DNA of 64,000 bases, from NCBI RefSeq assembly GCF_030160715.1, contig NZ_BSOW01000025.1, positions 62,001-126,000 of the forward strand. Reading direction: 5' to 3'. The notes under the pieces were generated by a model. It made no database searches. It was not told where the DNA came from and saw only the letters and a list, made by a program, of their open reading frames with translations. Shown here in pieces: positions 11,207 to 20,083 of the stretch (position 1 is its first letter; each line of letters starts with the position of its first letter). The translations under genes were made by a program, and so were the position numbers. Source of the stretch: Bradyrhizobium iriomotense. GTDB taxonomy: Bacteria > Pseudomonadota > Alphaproteobacteria > Rhizobiales > Xanthobacteraceae.

Positions 11207-11800
11207 TCAGCCGCCGAGCGAGCCCTTGGTGGAGGGCACTTCGCCCGCCGCCTTTGGATCGATCGCCACGGCGGTGCGCAGCGCCCGCGCCAGACCCTTG
11301 AAGCAGGATTCGGCGATATGGTGGCTGTTCTCGCCATATAGGGTCTCGACGTGGAGAGTCACGCCGGCGTTCATGGCGAAGGCGTTGAACCACTCGCGCA
11401 CGAGCTCGGTGTCGAACTCGCCGATCTTGTCGCGGGGGAAGTCGGCCTTGAACACCAGGACCGGGCGGCCCGAGATGTCGATGACGACGCGCGACAGCGT
11501 CTCGTCCATGGGCATATGGACGCTGGCATAGCGGGTGATGCCCGCCATGTTGCCGAGCGCCTGCTTGACGGCCTGGCCAAGCGCGATGCCGGTGTCTTCG
11601 GTCGTATGGTGATAATCAATGTGCAGATCGCCGACCGCCTTGACCGTGAGGTCTATGCGGGAATGGCGGGCGAGGAGATCGAGCATATGGTCGAAAAAGC
11701 CGATGCCGGTCGCAATATCGGACACGCCGGAGCCATCGAGGTTCACGGATACCTCGATGTCGGTCTCTTTGGTCTTGCGCTTGATCGTCGCGGTGCGCAT
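11207..11800 (-). CDS. hisB: Imidazoleglycerol-phosphate dehydratase
   Basis: 197 residues, the monofunctional form. Metal-binding His motifs are visible: FFDHMLDLLARHSRIDL, IDYHHTTEDTGIALGQA, and the repeated set in the C-terminal half with SHHIAESCFKGLARAL. It catalyses the sixth step of histidine synthesis. It appears to be the first gene of the cluster hisB-DUF2628-hisH-hisA-hisF-hisE-coaA. Confidence 0.97.
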   Translation of the reverse strand: MRTATIKRKTKETDIEVSVNLDGSGVSDIATGIGFFDHMLDLLARHSRIDLTVKAVGDLHIDYHHTTEDTGIALGQAVKQALGNMAGITRYASVHMPMDETLSRVVIDISGRPVLVFKADFPRDKIGEFDTELVREWFNAFAMNAGVTLHVETLYGENSHHIAESCFKGLARALRTAVAIDPKAAGEVPSTKGSLGG

Positions 11801-11827
11801 TGAAAGCTGGCTTTCGCTTCTATTTGG

Positions 11828-11873
11828 GCATGATCCTGCTCGGAAAACCGGTGTCCACTTTTCCGGATCATGC
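11828..11873. repeat. Dispersed palindromic repeat, family A (short variant)
   Basis: A hairpin with outer arms GCATGATCC and GGATCATGC plus inner GGAAAA / TTTTCC segments. It shares its outer arms with longer family A copies at 49183, 53702, 56519 and 60651. It lies between the divergent hisB and hslV genes. Confidence 0.65.
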
Positions 11874-12043
11874 CGCTTGGGCCGAAAACGGCGGTCTTTT
11901 AACAGCCAAATGACGCCTTCGCTACTGCGGGATCGGCTGGCGGGGCCTCTACTTCTGCCTATGGTGAGCGAATTTAGGGCCGGAGCGGCCCGTTGTACGC
12001 AGGGGCCGGACCGCCTAAATCAGGCCCAGCAACGAGGTACTTC

Positions 12044-12601
12044 ATGCAGGATTCCCAGAACAGCTCGGTCTGGCACGGCACGACAATCGTCACGGTCCGC
12101 AAGGGCGGCCGGGTGGTGGTCGGCGGCGACGGCCAGGTCTCGATCGGCCAGACCGTGATCAAGTCCAACGCCAAAAAGGTCCGCAAGCTCGGCAAGGGCG
12201 ACGTGATCGGCGGCTTTGCCGGCGCGACCGCCGATGCCTTCACGCTCTTTGAGCGGCTCGAATCCAAGCTCGAGCAATATCCGGGGCAGCTGACCCGGGC
12301 CGCGGTCGAGCTCGCCAAGGACTGGCGCACCGACCGCTATCTGCGGCGGCTGGAAGCCATGATGATCGTGGCCGACAAGGAGGTCTCCCTGGTCCTGACC
12401 GGCACCGGCGACGTGCTGGAGCCCGAGGCCGGCGTGATGGCGATCGGCTCCGGCGGCAACTACGCGCTCGCCGCGGCCCGCGCCCTGCTCGACACCGACA
12501 AGGACGCCGAGACCATCGTCCGCCGCTCGCTCGACATCGCCGCCGACATCTGCGTCTACACCAACCGCAACGTGACGATCGAAGGCCTGTCGACGGGCTA
12601 A
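12044..12601 (+). CDS. hslV: ATP-dependent protease peptidase subunit HslV
   Basis: 185 residues from ATG 12044. The catalytic N-terminal threonine is in HGTTIVTVRKGG, exposed after removal of a 12-residue propeptide. The conserved segments VVGGDGQVSIGQT and IGSGGNYALAAARALL are present. It forms the proteasome-like core that works with HslU, encoded 0.9 kb downstream with one gene between. Cytoplasmic. Confidence 0.97.
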   Translation: MQDSQNSSVWHGTTIVTVRKGGRVVVGGDGQVSIGQTVIKSNAKKVRKLGKGDVIGGFAGATADAFTLFERLESKLEQYPGQLTRAAVELAKDWRTDRYLRRLEAMMIVADKEVSLVLTGTGDVLEPEAGVMAIGSGGNYALAAARALLDTDKDAETIVRRSLDIAADICVYTNRNVTIEGLSTG

Positions 12602-12644
12602 GGTGCACACTTGACAGAATGGCCAACCCGCACGTTCGGTGTAA

Positions 12645-12802
12645 CCTCTCCCGCTTGCGGGAGAGGCATAGGCCGCCTCTGGCGGCCGTCCGTAAGGACG
12701 CCGAGGCTATGGCGTAGCGCCGGGTGAGGGCTCTTTCCTCATCGGGACTGTCCCATTGCGGAAGCACCCTCTCCCCAACCCTCTCCCGCAAGCGGGAGAG
12801 GG
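12645..12802. repeat. Dispersed palindromic repeat, family E copy 1
   Basis: Starts with the hairpin CCTCTCCCGCTTGCGGGAGAG and ends with CTCTCCCGCAAGCGGGAGAG; the two ends are inverted relative to each other around a GC-rich core with its own GGCCGCC/GGCGGCC palindrome. A full relative lies at 48989-49162 and a single hairpin at 16154-16175. Confidence 0.75.
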
Positions 12803-12860
12803 AGCGCACTGCCCCTGTGGTTGCTTCCGATGACCTTTCATTGCTGATGATGTGCAATTC

Positions 12861-13478
12861 ATGACGCTCGCGCCTACCCACACCATCAAGACGGCGGTTC
12901 CGCCGATCACCTGGATCGGCATCGCGCTGCTGCTGCTGGCGCTGCAAGCCTCGATCCTGTTTGCCATGGGCCGGGTGCCGATCTGCACCTGCGGCTATGT
13001 CAAATTCTGGCACGGCGTGGTGAACAGCTCGGAGAATTCCCAGCACATCGCCGATTGGTACAGCTTCTCCCACATCCTCCACGGCTTCCTGTTCTACGGA
13101 TTGACGTGGCTGCTATTCGCGCGCCTGCCGTTCCTGCAATTGTCTTGGCCAGCGCGGCTGATCATCGCCATGCTGATCGAAGGCACCTGGGAGATCGTCG
13201 AGAACTCGCCCTTCATCATCGAGCGCTATCGCGCCGGCACGATCTCGCTGGATTATTACGGCGACAGCATCATTAATTCGATCTCCGACACGCTGTTCAT
13301 GGCGCTCGGCTTCCTCGCGGCGCGCATTCTGCCGGTCAAGGGCATCGTCCTGCTCGGGCTCGTTTTCGAGATCATGATGGCGCTCCATATTCGCGACAAT
13401 CTGACGCTGAATATTCTGATGCTGATCCATCCGATCGAGGCTGTGAAACAATGGCAATCCGGTCCGCCGATCATCTGA
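12861..13478 (+). CDS. DUF2585 (UPF0314) integral membrane protein
   Basis: 205 residues from ATG 12861; a GTG three codons earlier is in frame. About five hydrophobic helices are visible, with the conserved RVPICTCGYVKFWHG and IEGTWEIVENSPFIIERYR blocks that I associate with UPF0314/DUF2585 of Rhizobiales. Function is unknown. It is placed between hslV and hslU on the same strand, which interrupts the usual hslVU pair. Confidence 0.85.
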   Translation: MTLAPTHTIKTAVPPITWIGIALLLLALQASILFAMGRVPICTCGYVKFWHGVVNSSENSQHIADWYSFSHILHGFLFYGLTWLLFARLPFLQLSWPARLIIAMLIEGTWEIVENSPFIIERYRAGTISLDYYGDSIINSISDTLFMALGFLAARILPVKGIVLLGLVFEIMMALHIRDNLTLNILMLIHPIEAVKQWQSGPPII

Positions 13479-13531
13479 CCCCTGCAAAATGCGGCTTGTC
13501 CCGGCCGGTTTCTGACCCTAGCTAAGGCCCC

Positions 13532-14836
13532 ATGACAGACTTCTCCCCCCGCGAAATCGTTTCCGAACTCGACCGTTTCATCGTCGGCCAGTCCGAGGCC
13601 AAGCGCGCCGTCTCGATCGCGCTCCGGAACCGCTGGCGGCGACAGCAGCTCACCGGCTCGCTTCGCGAGGAGGTGCTGCCGAAGAACATCCTGATGATCG
13701 GCCCGACCGGCGTCGGCAAGACCGAGATCGCGCGGCGGCTGGCCAAGCTCGCCAACGCGCCGTTCCTCAAAGTTGAGGCGACCAAATTTACCGAGGTCGG
13801 CTATGTCGGCCGCGACGTCGAGCAGATCGTGCGCGATCTCGTCGAGGTCGCCATCTTCCAGGTGCGCGAGCGCAAGCGCAAGGACGTGCAGGCGCGCGCC
13901 CAGCTCGCCGCCGAAGAGCGCGTGCTGGATGCCCTGGTCGGCGCCAATGCCAGCTCCGCGACGCGGGAATCCTTCCGCAAGAAGCTGCGCGCCGGCGAGC
14001 TCAACGACAAGGAAATCGAGATTGAGACGCAGTCCTCCGGCGGCGGCCTTCCGATGTTCGAGATTCCGGGCATGCCGGGCTCGCAGATGGGCGCGATCTC
14101 GATCGGCGACATCTTTGGCAAGCTCGGGGGCCGCACCAAGACGCGGCGGCTGACGGTCGAGGGCTCGCACGAGATCCTCGTCAACGAGGAATCCGACAAG
14201 CTCCTGGACAACGACCAGCTCACGCTGGAGGCGATCAGCGCGGTCGAGAACAACGGCATCGTGTTCCTGGACGAGATCGACAAGATCTGCGCGCGCGACG
14301 GCCGCGTCGGCGGCGACGTCTCGCGCGAGGGCGTGCAGCGCGACCTGCTGCCGCTGATCGAGGGCACCACCGTCTCGACCAAGCACGGCACGGTCAAGAC
14401 CGACCACATCCTGTTCATTGCGTCCGGCGCCTTCCACGTCGCAAAGCCCTCGGACCTGCTGCCGGAATTGCAGGGCCGCCTGCCGATCCGCGTCGAATTG
14501 CAGGCACTGACCCGCGACGATCTGCGGCGCATCCTCACCGAGCCCGAGGCCTCGCTGATCAAGCAATATGTCGCCCTGATGCAGACCGAAGGCGTGACGC
14601 TCGACATCACCGACGGCGCCATCGATGCGCTCGCCGACATCGCGGTCGCCGTCAATTCGACGGTCGAGAACATCGGTGCGCGGCGGCTGCAGACGGTGAT
14701 GGAGCGGGTGCTGGACGAAATCTCCTTCACCGCGCCCGACCGCAACGGCGAGACCATCCAGGTCGACGCCGACTTCGTGCAGAAGCACGTCGGCGACCTC
14801 GCCAAGAACGCCGATCTGAGCCGGTTTATTTTGTAA
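13532..14836 (+). CDS. hslU: ATP-dependent protease ATPase subunit HslU
   Basis: 434 residues. The AAA+ unfoldase has Walker A IGPTGVGKTEIARRL near residues 55-65, the pore loop EVGYVGRDVEQIVRDL, Walker B GIVFLDEIDKI near 250, and the C-terminal tail NADLSRFIL that docks into HslV. It unfolds substrates for HslV and lies downstream of it on the same strand. Confidence 0.97.
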   Translation: MTDFSPREIVSELDRFIVGQSEAKRAVSIALRNRWRRQQLTGSLREEVLPKNILMIGPTGVGKTEIARRLAKLANAPFLKVEATKFTEVGYVGRDVEQIVRDLVEVAIFQVRERKRKDVQARAQLAAEERVLDALVGANASSATRESFRKKLRAGELNDKEIEIETQSSGGGLPMFEIPGMPGSQMGAISIGDIFGKLGGRTKTRRLTVEGSHEILVNEESDKLLDNDQLTLEAISAVENNGIVFLDEIDKICARDGRVGGDVSREGVQRDLLPLIEGTTVSTKHGTVKTDHILFIASGAFHVAKPSDLLPELQGRLPIRVELQALTRDDLRRILTEPEASLIKQYVALMQTEGVTLDITDGAIDALADIAVAVNSTVENIGARRLQTVMERVLDEISFTAPDRNGETIQVDADFVQKHVGDLAKNADLSRFIL

Positions 14837-14864
14837 ATCGCTAGGCCCGCGCTATCTATTCCCC

Positions 14865-14989
14865 CGTCGTCCCGGCGAAGGCCGGGACCCATAACCACCA
14901 GCGGTTATTGTTGGAAAAAGATAGCAGCCCCAGCTTTGGATCAAAACGAACATTCGTGGGTATGGGTCCCGGCCTTCGCCGGGACGACA
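14865..14989. repeat. Dispersed palindromic repeat, family B copy 1
   Basis: Arms GTCGTCCCGGCGAAGG / CCTTCGCCGGGACGAC about 90 bp apart, each followed inwardly by GGGACCCATA / TATGGGTCCC. Copies lie at 32293-32419 and 56132-56249, and single-hairpin relatives at 39378 and 42157. Confidence 0.75.
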
Positions 14990-15017
14990 GCGGAGTTTTG
15001 TACGCCGCAGGTGCCCC

Positions 15018-16142
15018 GTGCGCGCTAGTCTGCTGCAAAACCCCTGGCGGCTGTTGCTCGCGATCAACGCCGCGGTGATCGTCGGCGTCTTCATCCACAA
15101 AATCCTGCTGCCGCCTTACGTTCCCTACATCCACCTTCTCGTCGACTATCATTTCGGCTTCATTAAGCGCGCGCTGATCGGTGCCATCGTTGCGTTGTTT
15201 ACGGCGAAGGTGCCAGTGTGGCTGGTGTTTGCGCTTGGCGGCGTGACTTGGCTGGTGACGCTCGGGCTCTTCGTCACGCTGTTCCGCAGGGTGTTCGGTC
15301 TCAGCGAGAAGACCCTGCCGCTGTTCGTGTTCATCGCGGGCTCGCCGTTCTTCCTGAAGAATTTCATGCACACGCTCGGCCATTTCGACATCTATGGCAG
15401 CGCGCTCGCGATCGTGCTGCTGCTGATCCCCGCGCGCTCGATCCTCCATGTTGCGCTGGCGGCGCTGTTCGCGATCGTGCTGATCCTGATCCACCACATC
15501 CATCTCTTGATGTATGTGCCGACGATCATCATGATCGTCGTCGTCAGGCACTATCTCGGGCACGGCATCAATCGCGCGAACGTCGCGTTCGGGCTCGCGG
15601 CGCTGTTCGTCGTCAGCGCACTGTTCTTCGCCGCGCAATTCCTGGGAACGATGCCGATACCGGAGGCCGATTTCGTCGCGTACCTCAGGGGCCGGATGGC
15701 TGATCCTGCGCGCACCGATCTCCTGCAATTCAGCTACATCTGGTACCAGCCTCTGGCAAAGGAGCTTGCGGACACCTGGGGCCGCATGCCCCACAACATC
15801 CTCGGCGTGCCCGTGTTTGCGCTGCTGATCTGGCTGCACATGCCGCTGTGGCGCTATTTTGCGAACCTGATCCACGCGCTCGGTGACGAGACGCACCGGC
15901 GTCTCGTCATCGCAGGCATCATTGGCGTCAGCCTCGCCTATGTCGTGATGTTTATGATGGTGTTCGACTATTCGCGCTGGATCTCGAACTGGGCGGTCTG
16001 CATGTTCCTGATCCTGCACGCGGTGAAGATGCTGCCGGCCAAGCAGGACACAGCGCCGATCCCGGCGGAGGATCGGAAGACAAACATTTTCGGCTTGGTC
16101 ATCACATTGATCCCGCGTGTCGGAATCGTGCGTCCGTTCTAG
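15018..16142 (+). CDS. Multi-pass membrane protein of unknown function
   Basis: 374 residues from GTG 15018. Roughly eight to nine hydrophobic helices; charged loops include VDYHFGFIKRALIGA near the N-terminus and FDYSRWISNWAVCMF near the C-terminus. A family name is not certain; the layout resembles polytopic envelope proteins or glycosyltransferase-like membrane proteins. The start is close to a family B repeat and no good ribosome-binding site is visible, so the start is uncertain. Confidence 0.7.
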   Translation: MRASLLQNPWRLLLAINAAVIVGVFIHKILLPPYVPYIHLLVDYHFGFIKRALIGAIVALFTAKVPVWLVFALGGVTWLVTLGLFVTLFRRVFGLSEKTLPLFVFIAGSPFFLKNFMHTLGHFDIYGSALAIVLLLIPARSILHVALAALFAIVLILIHHIHLLMYVPTIIMIVVVRHYLGHGINRANVAFGLAALFVVSALFFAAQFLGTMPIPEADFVAYLRGRMADPARTDLLQFSYIWYQPLAKELADTWGRMPHNILGVPVFALLIWLHMPLWRYFANLIHALGDETHRRLVIAGIIGVSLAYVVMFMMVFDYSRWISNWAVCMFLILHAVKMLPAKQDTAPIPAEDRKTNIFGLVITLIPRVGIVRPF

Positions 16143-16153
16143 GAGGTGCGCTC

Positions 16154-16175
16154 CCTCTCCCGCTTGCGGGAGAGG
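16154..16175. repeat. Single family E hairpin
   Basis: CCTCTCCCGC and GCGGGAGAGG separated by TT: a perfect 10 bp stem. It lies between two convergent genes (membrane protein and Smr) and could act as a bidirectional terminator, though no U-tract follows. Confidence 0.6.
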
Positions 16176-16210
16176 CAAGAAAGCCCGCGGCTCGGGATCG
16201 TGCGGCCGCT

Positions 16211-16801
16211 TTAATACCTCGCCCGCCTGATCCGCACGTAGAGCGCGCCCTCGCCGCCATGGCCGACATGGGCTTCCTCGAAGCCGACGACGAAGGCGCG
16301 GAATTCCGGCAGGCTCAGCCATTCCGGCACCTGGCGGCGGAGCACGCCGCTTTCGCCGCCGGTCCTTCCCTTGCCGGTGATGACGAGCACGAAGGTCAGG
16401 CCGTCGTGATGGGCGCGCTGGAGGAAACCGGAGAGCGCGCGATGGGCGCGCATCTGGGTCATGCCGTGTAGATCAAGCCGCGCGTCGATCTCGCTGCGGC
16501 CGCGCGACAGTTTCGTGCGTTCGCGTTTTCCCAGCGGCGCGAGCGGCGGCACAGCCGGCTTTGCCGCGCGGGGAGCCGGTGCGGGGACAACGGGCCTTGC
16601 AGGCGCTGGATGCCTCGCGACTGATACGGCCTGCGAAGCTTCGGAGCGCGCCGCCGCCTCCGCCTTCGTCACGCGATATTTTCGGAGCGGCTTGACCTGC
16701 TTGGCGACCGTGTCCCACAGCGCGCGCTCGTCCTCGCTGAGCGCACGGCGGCGGGGCGAGGGCGGCGGGTCCAGAACAGGCGGACGGGACGATCGCTTCA
16801 T
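16211..16801 (-). CDS. Smr/MutS2-type domain protein
   Basis: 196 residues. A basic, Ala/Pro-rich N-terminus leads to a C-terminal Smr domain: the conserved LDLHGMTQMRAHRAL near residue 108 and ITGKGRTGGESGVLR near 140. Smr domains bind or nick nucleic acid; some act on stalled ribosomes. Its start forms an ATGA overlap with the mltA stop, so it is coupled to mltA. Confidence 0.9.
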   Translation of the reverse strand: MKRSSRPPVLDPPPSPRRRALSEDERALWDTVAKQVKPLRKYRVTKAEAAARSEASQAVSVARHPAPARPVVPAPAPRAAKPAVPPLAPLGKRERTKLSRGRSEIDARLDLHGMTQMRAHRALSGFLQRAHHDGLTFVLVITGKGRTGGESGVLRRQVPEWLSLPEFRAFVVGFEEAHVGHGGEGALYVRIRRARY

Positions 16802-18348
16802 TGCGGGCTGGTACGACGGCGCACGTGCTTGCGCTGCTCGCGAACGGGCTTGATGATTGGGCGCGGTTCCGGCAGCGGCACGGGAGCAGCCACGGCGACG
16901 GTCGCGTCCCTGGCTTGTGACACGGTTGCAGAAACCGCGCCAGCCGGCTTCTGATCCTTCGCCGGATCGACTTGCGGAAACAGCTTTGCGATCTTCGCCG
17001 ACGGCCGCGGATCGGGCAGTGGCAGCCTCGAACCGCGCGCGACGGGATCGAGGCTCTTGGGCACCAGCATCACGAAATGCATGTTGTGGCGCAGCCGGCC
17101 CGAGACGCGGCCGGCGTCCGCGCCGGCGCCGAAATAGAGATCGGCGCGCGCGGGGCCGATGATGGCCGATCCCGTGTCCTGCGCGATCATCAGGCGATGG
17201 AACGGCGTCTTCGACTTCTCGGAGTCGATCGGCAGCTCGCCCTCGATGAAGAACGGCGTGCCATAGACGTGCAGCGATTTGTCGACCGCAATCGAGCGGC
17301 CCGCCGTCAGCGGAATGCCCTGCGCGCCGACCGCCTCGTCCTTGTCCGAGAGATTGACCTGGCGGAAGAAGATGTAGGAACGGTTCTGGCGCCGGAGTTC
17401 CTTGGCGCCATCAGGATTTTGCGTCATCCACTCCCTGATCTTCTGCATCGACATCTCCTCTTTCGGGATGATGCCGCGCTCGATCAGGACGCGTCCGACC
17501 GCCGTATAGGGAAAGCCGTTATAGGCGTCGTAGTTGAGGCGGATGGACGAGCCGTCGTCGAACTTGATCCGCGCCGAACCCTGGATCTGCGCGAACAGGA
17601 GGTCGGTCGGATCCTTGAGCCAGCAGAGCTCGAGGCCACGGCCGGCGATCGCGCCATCCTCGATTTCTCCGCGGTCGTAGTAGGGCACCAGCTTGCGGCG
17701 ACCGATCTTGCGGTACACCGGGCCCTTGTTGGGCAGGCTCAGCGCATCCTGCTTGAAGCCGCGCACGAACAGGTTCGAGGGGCGGCGATAGACCGGGACG
17801 TTGTAAACGTCGGTCTGGACGCGCGAGCCGTCGAGCACGGGCTCGTAGTAGCCGGTCACGAACCCGTCGGCCTCGCCGAGCCGCGAGATGCGCAGCGGCG
17901 AAAAATGCTGTTCGAAAAACGCTCGTGCTTTGCTCTCGTCGGAAAGCTCGAGCGATTTGGCGATCCGGCACGGCTCGCTGAGCGAGCCGCCGATGGCCTT
18001 CGACTCGATAGCCTTGGGCTCGATCATTTGTGGCTGCTGCGCGGGAATCGATTTGCAGCTCGCGCGAAACGCCTTGTAGGCCGCGAGATGATCGTCATCA
18101 CTCCAGCCGGCCACATCGGACCAGGCGAGCGGCAGATATTGCGCGCCGGGAATTTCGAACGGCAACGCGAGCTGAGGGTAGGGCAAGGCCCGCGGTGGCG
18201 GGGCGGCGATTTCGGGAGCAATGCGGCTGTGATAATGACGGCGCGCCGCTTCAGCGCCGAGTGAAAACGACGACAGCGCGACGGCACCTGCGCACAGCGC
18301 CGTCGCGCAATTTGTCAGGGCTGCCTTAATGCGCGCTTCCGGTGCCAA
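16798..18348 (-). CDS. mltA: Membrane-bound lytic murein transglycosylase A
   Basis: 516 residues. The start is a TTG at 18348 with GGAAG just upstream; no ATG or GTG in frame is usable, and this start overlaps the end of the Tim44-like gene by 23 bp. An N-terminal signal segment is followed by the MltA domain (GEADGFVTGYYEPVLDG) and a C-terminal 3D domain with AQDTGSAIIGPARADLYFG containing the aspartates. It cleaves peptidoglycan glycan strands in the periplasm. The Pro-rich tail beyond residue 440 is longer than in E. coli MltA. Confidence 0.93.
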   Translation of the reverse strand: MAPEARIKAALTNCATALCAGAVALSSFSLGAEAARRHYHSRIAPEIAAPPPRALPYPQLALPFEIPGAQYLPLAWSDVAGWSDDDHLAAYKAFRASCKSIPAQQPQMIEPKAIESKAIGGSLSEPCRIAKSLELSDESKARAFFEQHFSPLRISRLGEADGFVTGYYEPVLDGSRVQTDVYNVPVYRRPSNLFVRGFKQDALSLPNKGPVYRKIGRRKLVPYYDRGEIEDGAIAGRGLELCWLKDPTDLLFAQIQGSARIKFDDGSSIRLNYDAYNGFPYTAVGRVLIERGIIPKEEMSMQKIREWMTQNPDGAKELRRQNRSYIFFRQVNLSDKDEAVGAQGIPLTAGRSIAVDKSLHVYGTPFFIEGELPIDSEKSKTPFHRLMIAQDTGSAIIGPARADLYFGAGADAGRVSGRLRHNMHFVMLVPKSLDPVARGSRLPLPDPRPSAKIAKLFPQVDPAKDQKPAGAVSATVSQARDATVAVAAPVPLPEPRPIIKPVREQRKHVRRRTSPQ

Positions 18349-19030
18349 CCAGCTTCCAGTTCGGATCGCGAGAGGTGGTGTCGCGGGCGAAGGTCCAGAT
18401 GTCGGTGATGTCGGCGACCTTGTCGGGGTTGCCGTCGACGATGTTGCCGGCCTTGTCGCGGGTCACCGAAATCATCTGCGAGACGAAGCGGACGGTGAGC
18501 TGCGCGGTGCGGTCGCGCATCTCGGCGCCGACGAGCTCGGCCTTGTCGATCGAGACGAAGCGCGTCTCGGTCTTCTGCTCGTTCTTCTCGCGCTCCTTGA
18601 TCGCGGCGTCGAAGCTTTCGAACACTTCCGAGGACAACAGGTCGCGCAGCGACCGGCGATCGCCATTGGCGAAGGCGAGCACGATCATCTCATAGGCGCC
18701 GCGGGCGCCGGACAGGAAGTGGCGCGGATCGAAGGAGGAATCCTTCTCGACGATCGCATCCAGCCCCTGGCCCAGCGCGGTGCCGGGTTCGGTCAGGCCC
18801 TTCCAGCGGTCGGCGGGCTGCGTGACGTCGGCGGTCGGCGCCAGCGGAGCCTGATCGATCACCTTGCCCGGCATGGTCACGACGTTCTTGTCCTGGGCAC
18901 CCTGGAGCGCATTGCGGGCGGTGCGGTCGAACGGCGGCCGCTCGTTGCCGGTCCGCTGCCCCAGCACGCTGCGCAGCCGCAGGAAAATGAAGACCGCCAG
19001 CGCTAGGAAGATGATGGTGTAGATGTCCAC
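18326..19030 (-). CDS. Tim44/TimA-like domain protein
   Basis: 234 residues from GTG 19030. The N-terminal transmembrane helix MDIYTIIFLALAVFIFLRLR anchors it in the inner membrane. The C-terminal domain (about 95-230) is Tim44-like (FLSGARGAYEMIVLAFANGD, then RTAQLTVRFVSQMISV). Bacterial TimA proteins resemble the mitochondrial import motor subunit; the role here is unproven. It heads the Tim44-mltA-smr operon, facing away from secB, an arrangement known in Alphaproteobacteria. Confidence 0.9.
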   Translation of the reverse strand: MDIYTIIFLALAVFIFLRLRSVLGQRTGNERPPFDRTARNALQGAQDKNVVTMPGKVIDQAPLAPTADVTQPADRWKGLTEPGTALGQGLDAIVEKDSSFDPRHFLSGARGAYEMIVLAFANGDRRSLRDLLSSEVFESFDAAIKEREKNEQKTETRFVSIDKAELVGAEMRDRTAQLTVRFVSQMISVTRDKAGNIVDGNPDKVADITDIWTFARDTTSRDPNWKLVGTGSAH

Positions 19031-19430
19031 GTCGTGTTCGCTCTCTGGTCTCTTGCTCAGGGTCGTCGCCGGGAAAATCAGTCCGGCCAGTCAACCGTTC
19101 CATACAGGAACGGCAAGGCCACATCACCTTTTTAGGTCCACGTCAGATCCAAGCGATGTAGGCACGAAATCTTGCCCGGCCAATGGCGCCTTTTGGCACA
19201 GCGCGAAGTGTAGCGCGTTTTATCCTTAAGGGGAAATCGGATCCTGCCTGGAAATCGCGCATCTTCAATCGTTTAAGATGTACGTCGTGGGCTGAGAACG
19301 GGTAAGGGGCCACCCTTTTCGACGCTGCCAAAAGGCCCAATCCGGAGCCGTTCGTCCTTGTGGAACGAGGCGGGCCTATGTTAGCCAACCGGCCGCGATA
19401 TCAGGCCCATTCGGGTAAGGAGACATTTTC
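19031..19430. other. 400 bp intergenic region between divergent Tim44-like and secB genes
   Basis: It must hold promoters for both directions. I see no RNA gene, no palindromic repeat of the dispersed families and no convincing -35/-10 pair. A short minus-strand open frame inside has no family resemblance and was not called. Confidence 0.5.
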
Positions 19431-19913
19431 ATGACCAACGGAAACGGCACCCCCGAGGCAGGCCAGGCTCCGCAGCTCAACGTGCTGGCGCAATATACCA
19501 AGGACCTGTCGTTCGAGAATCCGAACGCCCCGGCCTCGCTTCAGCCGCAGGGCCAGCAGCCCCAGATCAACATCCAGATCAACGTCAACGCCAACAACCT
19601 CGCGGAACACGAGTTTGAGGTCGTGTTGTCGGTCGAGGGCAAGGCCGAGACCGCGGGCAAGGTGATGTTCTCCTTCGAGCTCGCCTATGCCGGCGTGTTC
19701 CGCATCGTCAACGTGCCGCAGGAGAACCTGCATCCGCTGGTCATGATCGAATGCCCACGGCTATTGTTCCCGTTCGCCCGCGAGATCATTGCCACCGCTG
19801 TGCGTGATGGCGGGTTCCCGCCGCTGATGCTCGACCCGGTCGATTTCGTCGGTCTTTACCGGCAGAACATGGAGCGGCAAATGGCCGCTCAGGGTCAGGT
19901 CAAGCCGAGCTGA
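19431..19913 (+). CDS. secB: Protein-export chaperone SecB
   Basis: 160 residues, the usual length. The conserved blocks QYTKDLSFENPNAP near the N-terminus, FEVVLSVEGKA and CPRLLFPFAREIIATAVRDG are present. It keeps precursors unfolded and hands them to SecA. The start has GGAGA ten bases upstream. It is transcribed opposite to its neighbours. Confidence 0.97.
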   Translation: MTNGNGTPEAGQAPQLNVLAQYTKDLSFENPNAPASLQPQGQQPQINIQINVNANNLAEHEFEVVLSVEGKAETAGKVMFSFELAYAGVFRIVNVPQENLHPLVMIECPRLLFPFAREIIATAVRDGGFPPLMLDPVDFVGLYRQNMERQMAAQGQVKPS

Positions 19914-19930
19914 GCTGACTGCGTCAACGA

Positions 19931-20067
19931 CCCCTCATGGTGAGGAGCGCGGAACGCGCGTCTCCGGACGATGCTTCCGCATCGCCGGGCGAACCATGAA
20001 GGCCCGGCTCTCGCCCGTGTCCATCCTTCGAGACGCCCGCTTCCAGCGGGCTCCTCAGGATGAGGGG
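19931..20067. repeat. Dispersed repeat, family F
   Basis: Ends in inverted segments CCCCTCATGGTGAGGAGC and GCTCCTCAGGATGAGGGG, with an inner ACGCGCGTCTCCGG and CGATGCTTCCGCATCG palindrome. It lies between the convergent secB and dnaQ genes. A fragment with the same inner palindrome abuts the amtB relic at 52152-52200. Confidence 0.7.
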
Positions 20068-20083
20068 TTCAAGTTGAACTCAG

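Noticed and set aside
14865..14989. Family B repeat considered as the hslU terminator
   Set aside because: The hairpins lack a U-tract in the plus direction, and the same element occurs in other contexts; kept as a repeat only.
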